NCBI GenBank assembly: GCA_955652255.1
Contig: CATPAW010000015.1
Span: 1 to 5,182 of the forward strand
Length of the DNA stretch: 5,182 bases
From: an uncultured Chthoniobacterales bacterium
GTDB taxonomy: Bacteria > Verrucomicrobiota > Verrucomicrobiia > Chthoniobacterales > UBA10450
Reading direction: 5' to 3'
The position numbers and the translations under genes were made by a program. Below, in pieces: positions 1 through 5,121 of this stretch (positions within the stretch are counted from its first letter, which is position 1; each line of letters starts with the position of its first letter). The notes under the pieces are model-generated. The model saw only the letters and a list, made by a program, of their open reading frames with translations. It made no database searches and was not told where the DNA came from.

Positions 1-606
1 CAATGGAAGGCCGGGCAACTTCTGCGCTACGTGCTCAACCACCCGAATCCTGACGATCGCGGCGTGGAGCGTTTTTTCTCAATCGCGTCAGCGCCTCACG
101 AAAAGCATGTAATGTTGACCACGCGTTTTGCGTCGAAGAGTAGTTCGTTTAAGAAAGCGCTTAAGAATCTCGGGCGGGGCGATGCAATCGAAGCCCACGA
201 TCTGGAAGGCGATTTCGTCGTGGATGACTCCAAGAAGACGTTTGTGTTCATCGCTGGAGGAATTGGCATTACGCCTTTCCGCGCCATTTTGCTCGACCTG
301 GATTACAACAAGAAACCGTTGAACGTGCAACTTCTTTACGCAAATCGTGACAACGATTTTCCGTATCGAAAAGAACTGGATGCATTAAGAGGGCGGCGCC
401 CCGAGTTCAGAATCGATTATGTCGTCAGCCCGAATCGGATCGACGAGAAAAGCATTCCACAGCTTGTGCCGGACATTGAAAACCCGATGCTTTACGTTTC
501 TGGGCCGGAACCGATGGTCGAATTAATGGATGAAACCTTGAAAAGAATTGGCGTTCCCGAGGAACGGATCAAGAACGATTTCTTTCCGGGCTATGAATGG
601 CCATAG
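1..606 (+). CDS. FAD/NAD(P)-binding ferredoxin reductase-type oxidoreductase (5' end outside window)
   Basis: The frame is open from base 1 and ends at TAG 604-606, giving 201 visible residues. A GTG at 31 is not the start, because the ten codons before it (QWKAGQLLRY) continue the family's typical beta-barrel sequence leading to the FAD site. Visible in order: the FAD-binding motif RFFS at visible residues 24-27, followed by IAS; the NAD(P)-binding glycine loop GGIGITP at about 86-92; a YANRD segment; and the C-terminal YVSGPEPM motif at about 165-172, ending in FFPGYEWP. This is the ferredoxin-NADP+ reductase/phenol hydroxylase reductase fold: a flavoprotein that moves electrons between NAD(P)H and a one-electron carrier. 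Family members need roughly 40-50 more N-terminal residues, which lie upstream. No iron-sulfur domain is visible in the part present. The next plus-strand gene is a ferredoxin, a plausible partner, although 362 bases separate them. The exact substrate cannot be told. Confidence 0.88.
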   Translation, partial: QWKAGQLLRYVLNHPNPDDRGVERFFSIASAPHEKHVMLTTRFASKSSSFKKALKNLGRGDAIEAHDLEGDFVVDDSKKTFVFIAGGIGITPFRAILLDLDYNKKPLNVQLLYANRDNDFPYRKELDALRGRRPEFRIDYVVSPNRIDEKSIPQLVPDIENPMLYVSGPEPMVELMDETLKRIGVPEERIKNDFFPGYEWP

Positions 607-658
607 AGGTTTGTACTGTCCCTTCAAAGGATGGCCGTTCCAAGAATCAGATGAGGCG

Positions 659-832
659 AAGTCTGGCGCGTGTGTGCTAGAATTTGTGCTAGAACGAGGC
701 GCATTCTACTCACCATTCGCGGCCGCGACGATTTCACCCGAAAAACCTGTTTCTCCTCGTAAAATGGATTTGCTTTGAAACGGCGAGCGATGTTTTGAAA
801 TCGATGATTTTGCAATCCTAAGTCTGGCGCGT
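659..832. repeat. 13-bp direct repeat pair (659-671, 820-832), possible att-type repeats
   Basis: The 13 bases AAGTCTGGCGCGT occur at 659-671 and again at 820-832, 161 bp apart, in the same orientation. The right copy lies inside the tRNA-Leu-like half and covers the 5' anticodon stem and the first bases of the anticodon loop. Tyrosine integrases often recombine at the anticodon loop of tRNA genes and leave such short direct repeats. No integrase gene lies between the copies, so if this is an attachment site the element is reduced to about 150 bp or was lost. Joining the two copies would not restore a full tRNA, which argues against simple attL/attR. Confidence 0.5.
673..694. repeat. Tandem TGTGCTAGAA repeat, 12-bp period
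   Basis: TGTGCTAGAA is present at 673-682 and 685-694, just two bases from the left 13-bp repeat. Each copy contains CTAG, a tetranucleotide that is rare in many bacterial genomes. Closely spaced direct repeats beside an attachment core can be recombinase binding sites, but two copies alone do not establish a function. Confidence 0.45.
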
Positions 833-854
833 CTGCCAATTTCGCCACCCTGGC
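816..854 (-). other. 5' half of a tRNA-Leu(UAG)-like sequence, 3' half missing
   Basis: Read on the minus strand from 854, the sequence matches the tRNA-Leu pattern: 7-nt acceptor strand GCCAGGG (854-848), TG at positions 8-9, D stem GCG/CGC around a loop containing TTGG, anticodon 5' stem CCAGA (827-823), and a 7-nt loop CTTAGGA (822-816) giving anticodon TAG (Leu). After the loop the expected TCTGG stem is replaced by TTGCA. No variable arm, no GGTTCGA-type T arm and no CCCTGGC acceptor partner follow. It therefore cannot fold as a tRNA. It is most likely a tRNA fragment left by recombination in the anticodon loop, or a mimic of one carried by an integrated element. The match to the 5' half is seen directly; the origin is inference. 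Confidence 0.65.
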
Positions 855-959
855 CAACCGCTTAAGAATAAATCACGCGCCGCGAAGGCCGCAATTTGTC
901 CTTCCACTTCACCGATTTGCGCCCTGGACTTTTCTTTCTAACGTTCGTCCTTACTTAAC

Positions 960-964
960 GGAAG
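960..964 (+). promoter_or_regulatory. Ribosome binding site of the ferredoxin
   Basis: GGAAG ends four bases before ATG 969. It supports 969 rather than the ATG at 979 in the other frame as the real start, together with the ferredoxin-like residues encoded from 969. Confidence 0.55.
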
Positions 965-968
965 AATT

Positions 969-1293
969 ATGGCGGACGTTGCAAACAAATATCCGGAGAA
1001 CGTTCCGGGCAAATACTATGTTGATGAGCAATGCATCGACTGCGATTTGTGCCGCGAAACGGCGCCGGCCAATTTCAAACGCAACGATGATGGCGGCCAC
1101 TCCTACGTTTAACAAGCAAGCGGAATCGCCGGAAGAAGAAGCGCTCTGCAAAGAAGCGATGGAAGGTTGCCCCGTCGAAGCCATTGGCAACGACGGCGCG
1201 GTCTATGACCGCCGAAGCCAACCGCATCGCCCGAAAATACTCGCACGCCTTCTTGTCGATTCTTATCGCCGGCACATCAGATATGCATCGTAA
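969..1293 (+). pseudogene. 4Fe-4S ferredoxin with frameshift
   Basis: Translation from ATG 969, preceded by GGAAG at 960-964, gives a clear ferredoxin N-terminus: 47 residues with C22, C25 and C28 in a CxxCxxC motif (QCIDCDLC), then stop TAA at 1110-1112. The rest of the ferredoxin (EEEALCKEAMEGCPVEAIGNDGA), including the fourth cluster ligand in GCP, continues in the +1 frame from about 1108. The truncated product would have only three ligands for a [4Fe-4S] cluster. The downstream frame then runs past the usual end of such ferredoxins to TAA 1291-1293, adding a tail (VYDRRSQPH onward) that looks non-native. Frame 0 has a TGA at 1206-1208 that would give the usual length of about 79 residues, so a second indel near 1190-1205 is possible. 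The role would be a small soluble electron carrier, perhaps paired with the upstream reductase. Explanations are a decayed gene, a sequence or assembly error, or, less likely, programmed +1 frameshifting. Confidence 0.8.
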
Positions 1294-1309
1294 CCCGCTT
1301 ACGATGCAT
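1283..1309. terminator. Perfect 11-bp-stem hairpin between convergent genes
   Basis: ATGCATCGTAA (1283-1293) and TTACGATGCAT (1299-1309) are exact reverse complements around a 5-base loop CCCGC. The hairpin sits between the plus-strand ferredoxin and the minus-strand nuoI, whose stop is only 14 bases away, so it could stop transcription from both sides. There is no T tract on either strand, so it is not a classical Rho-independent terminator; it may act as an mRNA 3'-end stabiliser. It also overlaps the last codons of the extended ferredoxin frame, which suggests that the ferredoxin originally ended earlier. Confidence 0.5.
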
Positions 1310-1322
1310 GAAAGAAACTGAA

Positions 1323-1916
1323 TTAGATAACGGGCGCCGGCGTTGGTTCCGCTGCTGGTGCTGACCCAGCCGCCGGTGGCGGAGTTGGTTTCTTTTTCGC
1401 CGCTGCTTCTGCGAGCTTCGCATCGACCTCGGCGGCCTCGGTCGGGCAAATGCTGTGATAGTAAGTGTTCGATTTGGAAAGTTCTCTCTTGCGTTGCAGC
1501 AGCGCATCGAAACGTTCGCGACGGCTGAGTTCGAAAACCTTATCCATCTTGATCGCTTCGAACGGGCAGACTTCGACGCAGATCTGGCAGCTCATACAGA
1601 CGGAAATATCGATGTCGAAGACCGCCGGATAAAACTGCGGCTTGCCCATGTAATCGGGCTTTTTATCTTCGCTCTTAATAATATAGATGCACTGCGGCGG
1701 GCATTCCTTTTCGCAAATTTTGCAGGCCACGCAGCGCAGGCCCGCCTCGGCATCATCGGTGTCGTAGATAAGGAACGGAAAGTTGCGATAGTTCTCAGCG
1801 AGCGGAGTGCGTTCCTCCGGATACTGCACCGTGATCAGACGGTCCTTCTCGAAATAACTTCCGACGAAGTTCCGCGCCGTTACCGCCATTCCCTTAAGTA
1901 TGCCCGTACCGATCAT
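1323..1916 (-). CDS. nuoI: NADH-quinone oxidoreductase subunit I
   Basis: This 197-residue protein is the 8Fe ferredoxin-like (TYKY) subunit of complex I, which passes electrons through clusters N6a and N6b towards NuoB. Two CxxCxxCxxxCP motifs are visible: C62, C65, C68, C72 and C107, C110, C113, C117. The N-terminal GMAVTARNF and VQYPEE segments are typical of the family and form the part lying on the membrane arm. I start at ATG 1914-1916, which overlaps the nuoD stop as ATGA and has a strong Shine-Dalgarno; an upstream ATG at 1991 would add 25 low-complexity Arg-rich residues read inside nuoD. Bacterial NuoI is commonly about 180 residues. Here an Ala/Lys/Pro-rich tail (from about residue 165) lengthens it and has no counterpart in the conserved core. 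It is the last gene of the cluster; nuoE, F, G and H, which usually precede it, are missing. Confidence 0.96.
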   Translation of the reverse strand: MIGTGILKGMAVTARNFVGSYFEKDRLITVQYPEERTPLAENYRNFPFLIYDTDDAEAGLRCVACKICEKECPPQCIYIIKSEDKKPDYMGKPQFYPAVFDIDISVCMSCQICVEVCPFEAIKMDKVFELSRRERFDALLQRKRELSKSNTYYHSICPTEAAEVDAKLAEAAAKKKPTPPPAAGSAPAAEPTPAPVI

Positions 1917-3091
1917 CGATCCACTTCCCCCATCACAATATCCACGCTGCCTAAGATAACCATCACGTCGGCGACGGTGTGACCAAGACAAAGATCCTCC
2001 AAAACGGTCAGATTGATGAAACTCGGCGGGCGCACCCGGTAACGATACGGATTCGTCCCGCCGTCGCTGATTAAATAGAAACCGAGTTCGCCTTTCGGGC
2101 CTTCAATGCGTCCGTAAGCTTCGCCCACGGGCGGACGAAAAGCGCGGATTTTTACTTTCGGATTCATCACCGGACCGGCCGGGATTTGTTCGAAAGCCTG
2201 TTTCAAAATTCCGATGCTCTCGCGCATTTCGAGAACGCGCATCATCAAGCGATCGTAGGTATCACCATGTTCGCCGAGCGGCACACGGAATTTGAAGCGC
2301 GGATAAAACCCATAGCCGTCTACTTTGCGGATATCGTAATTCACGCCGCACGCGCGAAGCATTGGGCCAGTGATGCCGGCATTGATCGCCAACTCGGCGG
2401 ACAGTTTTCCAACTTCCTGTGTGCGCGCGATAAGAATTTCATTTTCGACAATCAGGTTTTCGAATTCATCGAGAAAGCGCGGGAAAAAATCGACGATCTT
2501 CTTTGCCAGCTTCATCCAATCCACGCCCGCGTCCACGCGGCAGCCGCCAAAACGCATGTAGTCGCACATCATGCGCGAGCCGGAGAGTGATTCGAACAAA
2601 TCGAGAATTTTCTCGCGCTCGCGAAACGCATACATGAGCGGTGTGCCCCACGCGCCCATATCGCTGAGCAGAAATCCGAGGAGCGACGCGTGATTTTGCA
2701 GTCGCGTCAGTTCAGCAAGAATGACGCGCAGATATTCGGCGCGCTCTGGAACTTCGATTCCGGCCAGCTTCTCAACACTGAGCGCATACGCCCAGTTGTT
2801 CGTCATCGAGCAAAAATAATCGAGCCGATCCGTGTACGGCATCGAGCCGAGATAGCTCGTGTTCTCGCCGATCTTTTCGTGATTTCGATGCAAATAACCA
2901 AAGACCGGCTTGAGCTTGCGGACGATCTCACCCTCGAGCGCAACGTTCATGCGAAAGACGCCGTGGGTCGATGGATGCTGTGGCCCCATCGACACTTCAA
3001 GCAGCTCGCCGTCGAGTCGCGAAGTCATTTGTGGCGGCAGCCGTGTCGGCTGCTCGGCTGCAGGCTCAAGAGTTTGAATCGTCGCACTCAT
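1913..3091 (-). CDS. nuoD: NADH-quinone oxidoreductase subunit D (49 kDa)
   Basis: The 392-residue protein is the NuoD/49 kDa subunit, which forms the quinone-reduction pocket with NuoB. The family signature GPQHPSTHGV is at residues 36-45 and the C-terminus ends in GSVDIVMGEVDR, as expected. By counting against bovine 49 kDa numbering (His59, Tyr108), the quinone-binding pair corresponds to His43 in the HPSTHG loop and Tyr92 in DRLDY; both are present. The length is that of a stand-alone NuoD, so it is not a NuoCD fusion. The first ~28 residues are a variable, Pro/Gln-containing extension. The start ATG 3089-3091 overlaps the nuoC stop as ATGA with no strong Shine-Dalgarno, suggesting translational coupling. 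The last bases overlap the nuoI start in the same way. Confidence 0.97.
   Translation of the reverse strand: MSATIQTLEPAAEQPTRLPPQMTSRLDGELLEVSMGPQHPSTHGVFRMNVALEGEIVRKLKPVFGYLHRNHEKIGENTSYLGSMPYTDRLDYFCSMTNNWAYALSVEKLAGIEVPERAEYLRVILAELTRLQNHASLLGFLLSDMGAWGTPLMYAFREREKILDLFESLSGSRMMCDYMRFGGCRVDAGVDWMKLAKKIVDFFPRFLDEFENLIVENEILIARTQEVGKLSAELAINAGITGPMLRACGVNYDIRKVDGYGFYPRFKFRVPLGEHGDTYDRLMMRVLEMRESIGILKQAFEQIPAGPVMNPKVKIRAFRPPVGEAYGRIEGPKGELGFYLISDGGTNPYRYRVRPPSFINLTVLEDLCLGHTVADVMVILGSVDIVMGEVDR
1924..1931 (-). promoter_or_regulatory. Shine-Dalgarno of nuoI inside the nuoD 3' end
   Basis: On the minus strand GGGGGAAG lies seven bases before ATG 1914-1916. It is the best ribosome binding site in the cluster, fixes the nuoI start, and falls within the last conserved codons of nuoD (the VMGEVDR end). 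Confidence 0.65.
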
Positions 3092-3756
3092 TGCTGTTGC
3101 GCCGTGATATTTTCCGCGCCGTCCAATTGCGGCCGCGGGCTGTAATGTTGCTTCGCCTTCTCGAGCACGTCGTCGTGTGGAGTCGGTTCGTATTCGTAAT
3201 CGTCCGGCTCGCGATAATCCTTGCGCATCGGGTAATCGACAAATTCATCCCACATCAAAATCCGCCGCAGATCCGGGTGGCCATCGAAACGCACGCCGTA
3301 GAGATCGAAAATCTCCCGCTCCTGAAATTCGGCGCTGCGATAAATCGGGGTGAGCGACGATAAACGCGCACCATCCGCGCGGTCCGCTGTACGCATTCGA
3401 ATGATGACGGGACCGTGTTTGTGCGTCATCGAATAAAAGTGATAGACCGCTTCGAGATAGCCGGGGAGTTTTTCCTCCGTCGTTTCATCGACATCTTTTT
3501 CAACGCCGTCGACCACCTTTTTCACTTTCACCGTCTTCTTCACTGTGCGATCGAGCCAATCGACTCCTGTCACGTTCGAGCAAAAATCGAAACGCAGCGC
3601 GGGATCATCGCGCAACAACTTCGCAACCGCGACCGCGTGTTCATTGTCGATCAAGAGCGAAGATTGCTGTGACGGTCCAGGATTAGCGACGATATCGATT
3701 TTAGCGCCCGGCACAGCCGCCTCGGCGCGTGCTTTAATTTGCTCCAACGATTCCAC
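3088..3756 (-). CDS. nuoC: NADH-quinone oxidoreductase subunit C (30 kDa)
   Basis: This 222-residue protein is the peripheral-arm NuoC/30 kDa subunit, which packs against NuoD and has no cofactor. The family signature EREIFDLYGVRFDGHPDLRR is at residues 146-165, followed by ILM and then DYPMRKDY at about 174-181. Residues about 71-98 form a highly charged Lys/Glu/Asp/Val-rich insertion between the VDW segment and the YHFYS strand, where most homologues have a short turn. The start is GTG at 3754-3756, two bases after the nuoB stop; the site upstream is weak, so it probably depends on coupling with nuoB. The TGA stop overlaps the nuoD start. The 40 residues after the conserved core are acidic and probably disordered. 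Confidence 0.95.
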   Translation of the reverse strand: MESLEQIKARAEAAVPGAKIDIVANPGPSQQSSLLIDNEHAVAVAKLLRDDPALRFDFCSNVTGVDWLDRTVKKTVKVKKVVDGVEKDVDETTEEKLPGYLEAVYHFYSMTHKHGPVIIRMRTADRADGARLSSLTPIYRSAEFQEREIFDLYGVRFDGHPDLRRILMWDEFVDYPMRKDYREPDDYEYEPTPHDDVLEKAKQHYSPRPQLDGAENITAQQQ

Positions 3757-3758
3757 AA

Positions 3759-4379
3759 TTACGTGCGCTCGATTTTCGGCGGTTGAAAGACGTCGGGATT
3801 TGCCGGCGGTTCTAAATCATGCGCGCCAAAGGACGGCACTGGGAATTCGCTCGGTTGCGTCGAATCGAGATGCGTAGCCTTTTCACTACCGGTTAGTTTC
3901 TGACTGTCGATCTTGCGCTGAAGTTCCATGAAAGCGTGCAACAGCGCTTCGGGCCGAGGCGGGCATCCCGGAATGTAAACGTCGACTGGAATGTAACGGT
4001 CAATGCCTTTGAGCACGTTGTAACCGGTTTTGAATGGTCCGCCGGAAATTGCGCAGGCGCCCATCGAAATAACGTATTTCGGGTCGGGCATCTGGTTATA
4101 AAGCCGCACGACCTGCGGCGCCATTTTCTTCGTCACTGTGCCAGCCACGATCATCAAGTCCGCCTGGCGCGGCGACGGCCGGAAAACTTCGCCGCCAAAT
4201 CGTGCAATGTCGTAGCGTGAGGCCGCGGTTGCGATCATCTCGATCGCGCAACAAGCCAGTCCGAACTGGAGCGGCCAGATCGAGTTTTTCCGTCCCCAGT
4301 TATAAAGCTCTTGCATCGACGTCACCCAGATCCCTTGTCGTTGCAGCTCGCTGCGCAGCCCCTCGTCGATTTCGCTCAT
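3759..4379 (-). CDS. nuoB: NADH-quinone oxidoreductase subunit B (cluster N2)
   Basis: This 206-residue protein is the PSST/NuoB subunit that carries cluster N2, the last iron-sulfur centre before quinone. All four ligands are visible: the adjacent pair C43-C44 in LACCAIEM, C109 in MGACAISGG and C139 in PGCPPRPEA. The segment RPSPRQADLMIVAGTVTKKM (67-86) is also diagnostic. The conserved fold ends near residue 158. About 45 further residues, rich in Pro, Ser and acidic residues, form a C-terminal extension. The start ATG 4377-4379 lies one base after the nuoA stop, with only a weak GAAG nearby, so coupled translation is likely. Confidence 0.97.
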   Translation of the reverse strand: MSEIDEGLRSELQRQGIWVTSMQELYNWGRKNSIWPLQFGLACCAIEMIATAASRYDIARFGGEVFRPSPRQADLMIVAGTVTKKMAPQVVRLYNQMPDPKYVISMGACAISGGPFKTGYNVLKGIDRYIPVDVYIPGCPPRPEALLHAFMELQRKIDSQKLTGSEKATHLDSTQPSEFPVPSFGAHDLEPPANPDVFQPPKIERT

Positions 4380-4380
4380 C

Positions 4381-4755
4381 TTACTTCGCCCAATTTAAGC
4401 AACCTTTGCTCCAAGCCCAAATGAGACCTTCAATTAGCAGCAACAAGAAAACCAGAATCGCGATGAACGCCCCGACCGGCAAACCAGTGAACGCCACCGC
4501 AAACGGCACCAGAAAAATCGCCTCCACGTCGAAGATCAGGAAAATGATGGCGTAGAGATAATACTGCGATCGGAACTGGATTTGCGCGTCGCCGATTGAT
4601 TCGACCCCGCATTCGTAAATCGCATTCTTCTCCGCACCCGGCTTGGGCGGTTGGAAAACTTTTCTCCACAACCAGGCCAGCGCCAGCGGCAGCAATGGAA
4701 AGACCAGGGCCACGCCAACGAAAATGACGATAAAGAAATAGGGGTTGGGCGCCAT
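4381..4755 (-). CDS. nuoA: NADH-quinone oxidoreductase subunit A
   Basis: This 124-residue membrane protein is NuoA (ND3), located where the membrane arm meets the quinone site. Three hydrophobic segments are visible, at about 6-30, 66-89 and 93-115. The long loop between the first two carries YECGVE (47-52) with the conserved Cys49, which in mitochondrial ND3 marks the active/deactive switch loop. FDVEA at 75-79 in the second helix holds the conserved acidic residues. The start is ATG 4753-4755; the frame has a TGA a few codons upstream and no other start, so the N-terminus is certain. The Shine-Dalgarno is poor. It opens the nuo block and lies 89 bases after the FmdB-like gene on the same strand. 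Confidence 0.96.
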   Translation of the reverse strand: MAPNPYFFIVIFVGVALVFPLLPLALAWLWRKVFQPPKPGAEKNAIYECGVESIGDAQIQFRSQYYLYAIIFLIFDVEAIFLVPFAVAFTGLPVGAFIAILVFLLLLIEGLIWAWSKGCLNWAK

Positions 4756-4788
4756 GAATTGCGGATCAAATCATCCACCAAGTTTGTT

Positions 4789-4816
4789 AACGGGGCGAGC
4801 TTGCCCCAATCCCGTT
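4789..4816 (-). promoter_or_regulatory. GC-rich hairpin(s) in the fmdB-nuoA gap
   Basis: Between the two genes GGGGC (4792-4796) pairs with GCCCC (4803-4807) around a 6-base loop. AACGGG (4789-4794) can instead pair with CCCGTT (4811-4816). The two pairings share bases and exclude each other. There is no T tract on the minus strand side, so this is either a weak terminator of the upstream gene or leader structure ahead of nuoA. Function is inference only. Confidence 0.35.
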
Positions 4817-4844
4817 TCAAAGCCCATCAAAGCAGTTCGCTCTT

Positions 4845-5045
4845 TCAATCTGGACCGCACGAGCCAACTGAGGGGCCAACCGACCCGCCGCGCATGAGCA
4901 CGCCGTAGCCGCCGGAAATCACACGTCGCACTGCTTCTCCTGTCTTGGGATCAACCTGGAGCGTCTTTTCGTGGATGCTTTGCTGAACCTCGAAACGCCG
5001 AAGTGGTTTGCTCGCATCAGTAGTTTCGTAAATGTAAGTCGGCAT
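4845..5045 (-). CDS. FmdB-like small protein lacking the zinc-ribbon cysteines
   Basis: The 66-residue product begins MPTYIYET and contains RRFEVQQS (16-23) and VRRVISGGYGVL (39-50), which match the FmdB/CxxC-CxxC-SSSS putative regulatory family (typically MPTYEYxCxxC ... CPxCG ... VRRxxSGG). The usual two CxxC pairs are absent: the stretch after Tyr6 reads ETTDASKPL and the second knuckle reads VDPKTGEA. The only Cys is C63 near the end, in a Gly/Ser-rich tail. It therefore probably does not bind zinc in the usual way. The start ATG 5043-5045 has no strong Shine-Dalgarno. It lies on the same strand as nuoA, 89 bases before it, and may share its transcript. The molecular function of this family is not established; identity as an FmdB relative is fairly sure, the role unknown. 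Confidence 0.8.
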   Translation of the reverse strand: MPTYIYETTDASKPLRRFEVQQSIHEKTLQVDPKTGEAVRRVISGGYGVLMRGGSVGPSVGSCGPD

Positions 5046-5085
5046 CGCGTAAATCTACACCATTTCGGCGTCGACGCACTTGCCA

Positions 5086-5113
5086 CCTATAGTCAATCAA
5101 TAACCTCTTCCAA
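5086..5113 (-). promoter_or_regulatory. Possible sigma70-type promoter for the FmdB-like gene and nuo block
   Basis: On the minus strand TTGGAA (5113-5108) and TATAGG (5091-5086) are separated by 16 bases and each matches four of six consensus bases. The implied start of transcription would be about 30 bases before ATG 5045. This is the best candidate I can see upstream of the minus-strand block, but such matches occur by chance. Confidence 0.25.
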
Positions 5114-5121
5114 GCTCCAAA

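Larger units (their letters stand above)
607..968. other. Non-coding gap with tRNA-derived and repeated sequence
   Basis: This 362-base stretch has no convincing gene. A minus-strand open frame across 624-857 begins MARVAKLADAPDLG, the well-known false peptide produced by translating the 5' half of a tRNA gene, so I reject it as a protein. The stretch holds a partial tRNA-Leu-like sequence (816-854), a 13-bp direct repeat (659-671 and 820-832) and a 12-bp-period tandem repeat (673-694). The remainder, about 855-960, should contain the ferredoxin promoter, but I see no strong -35/-10 pair there. Confidence 0.7.

Noticed and set aside
548..778. Plus-strand open frame across the end of the reductase gene and the repeat region
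   Set aside because: No start signal and no family resemblance; it crosses the reductase stop and the non-coding repeats.
816..854. A complete functional tRNA-Leu gene, possibly with an intron in the anticodon loop
   Set aside because: No 3' anticodon stem, T arm or matching acceptor strand was found downstream within the 200 or so bases before the reductase gene, so neither an intact nor an intron-split tRNA is supported.
624..857. Minus-strand open frame beginning MARVAKLADAPDLG
   Set aside because: This is the typical false peptide from a translated tRNA 5' half; the remainder has no recognisable domain and spans the direct repeats.
1455..1982. Plus-strand open frame of 175 codons opposite nuoI
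   Set aside because: It is antisense to the two cluster motifs and overlaps nuoD; its composition reflects the complementary strand of nuoI.
1917..1991. Longer nuoI start at ATG 1991
   Set aside because: The extra 25 residues are Arg/Gly/Ser-rich, lie wholly within nuoD and resemble no NuoI; the ATG at 1914-1916 has a strong Shine-Dalgarno and the ATGA overlap.
2186..2590. Plus-strand open frame of 134 codons opposite nuoD
   Set aside because: It is His/Ala-rich, matches no family I know, and lies antisense to a highly conserved gene.
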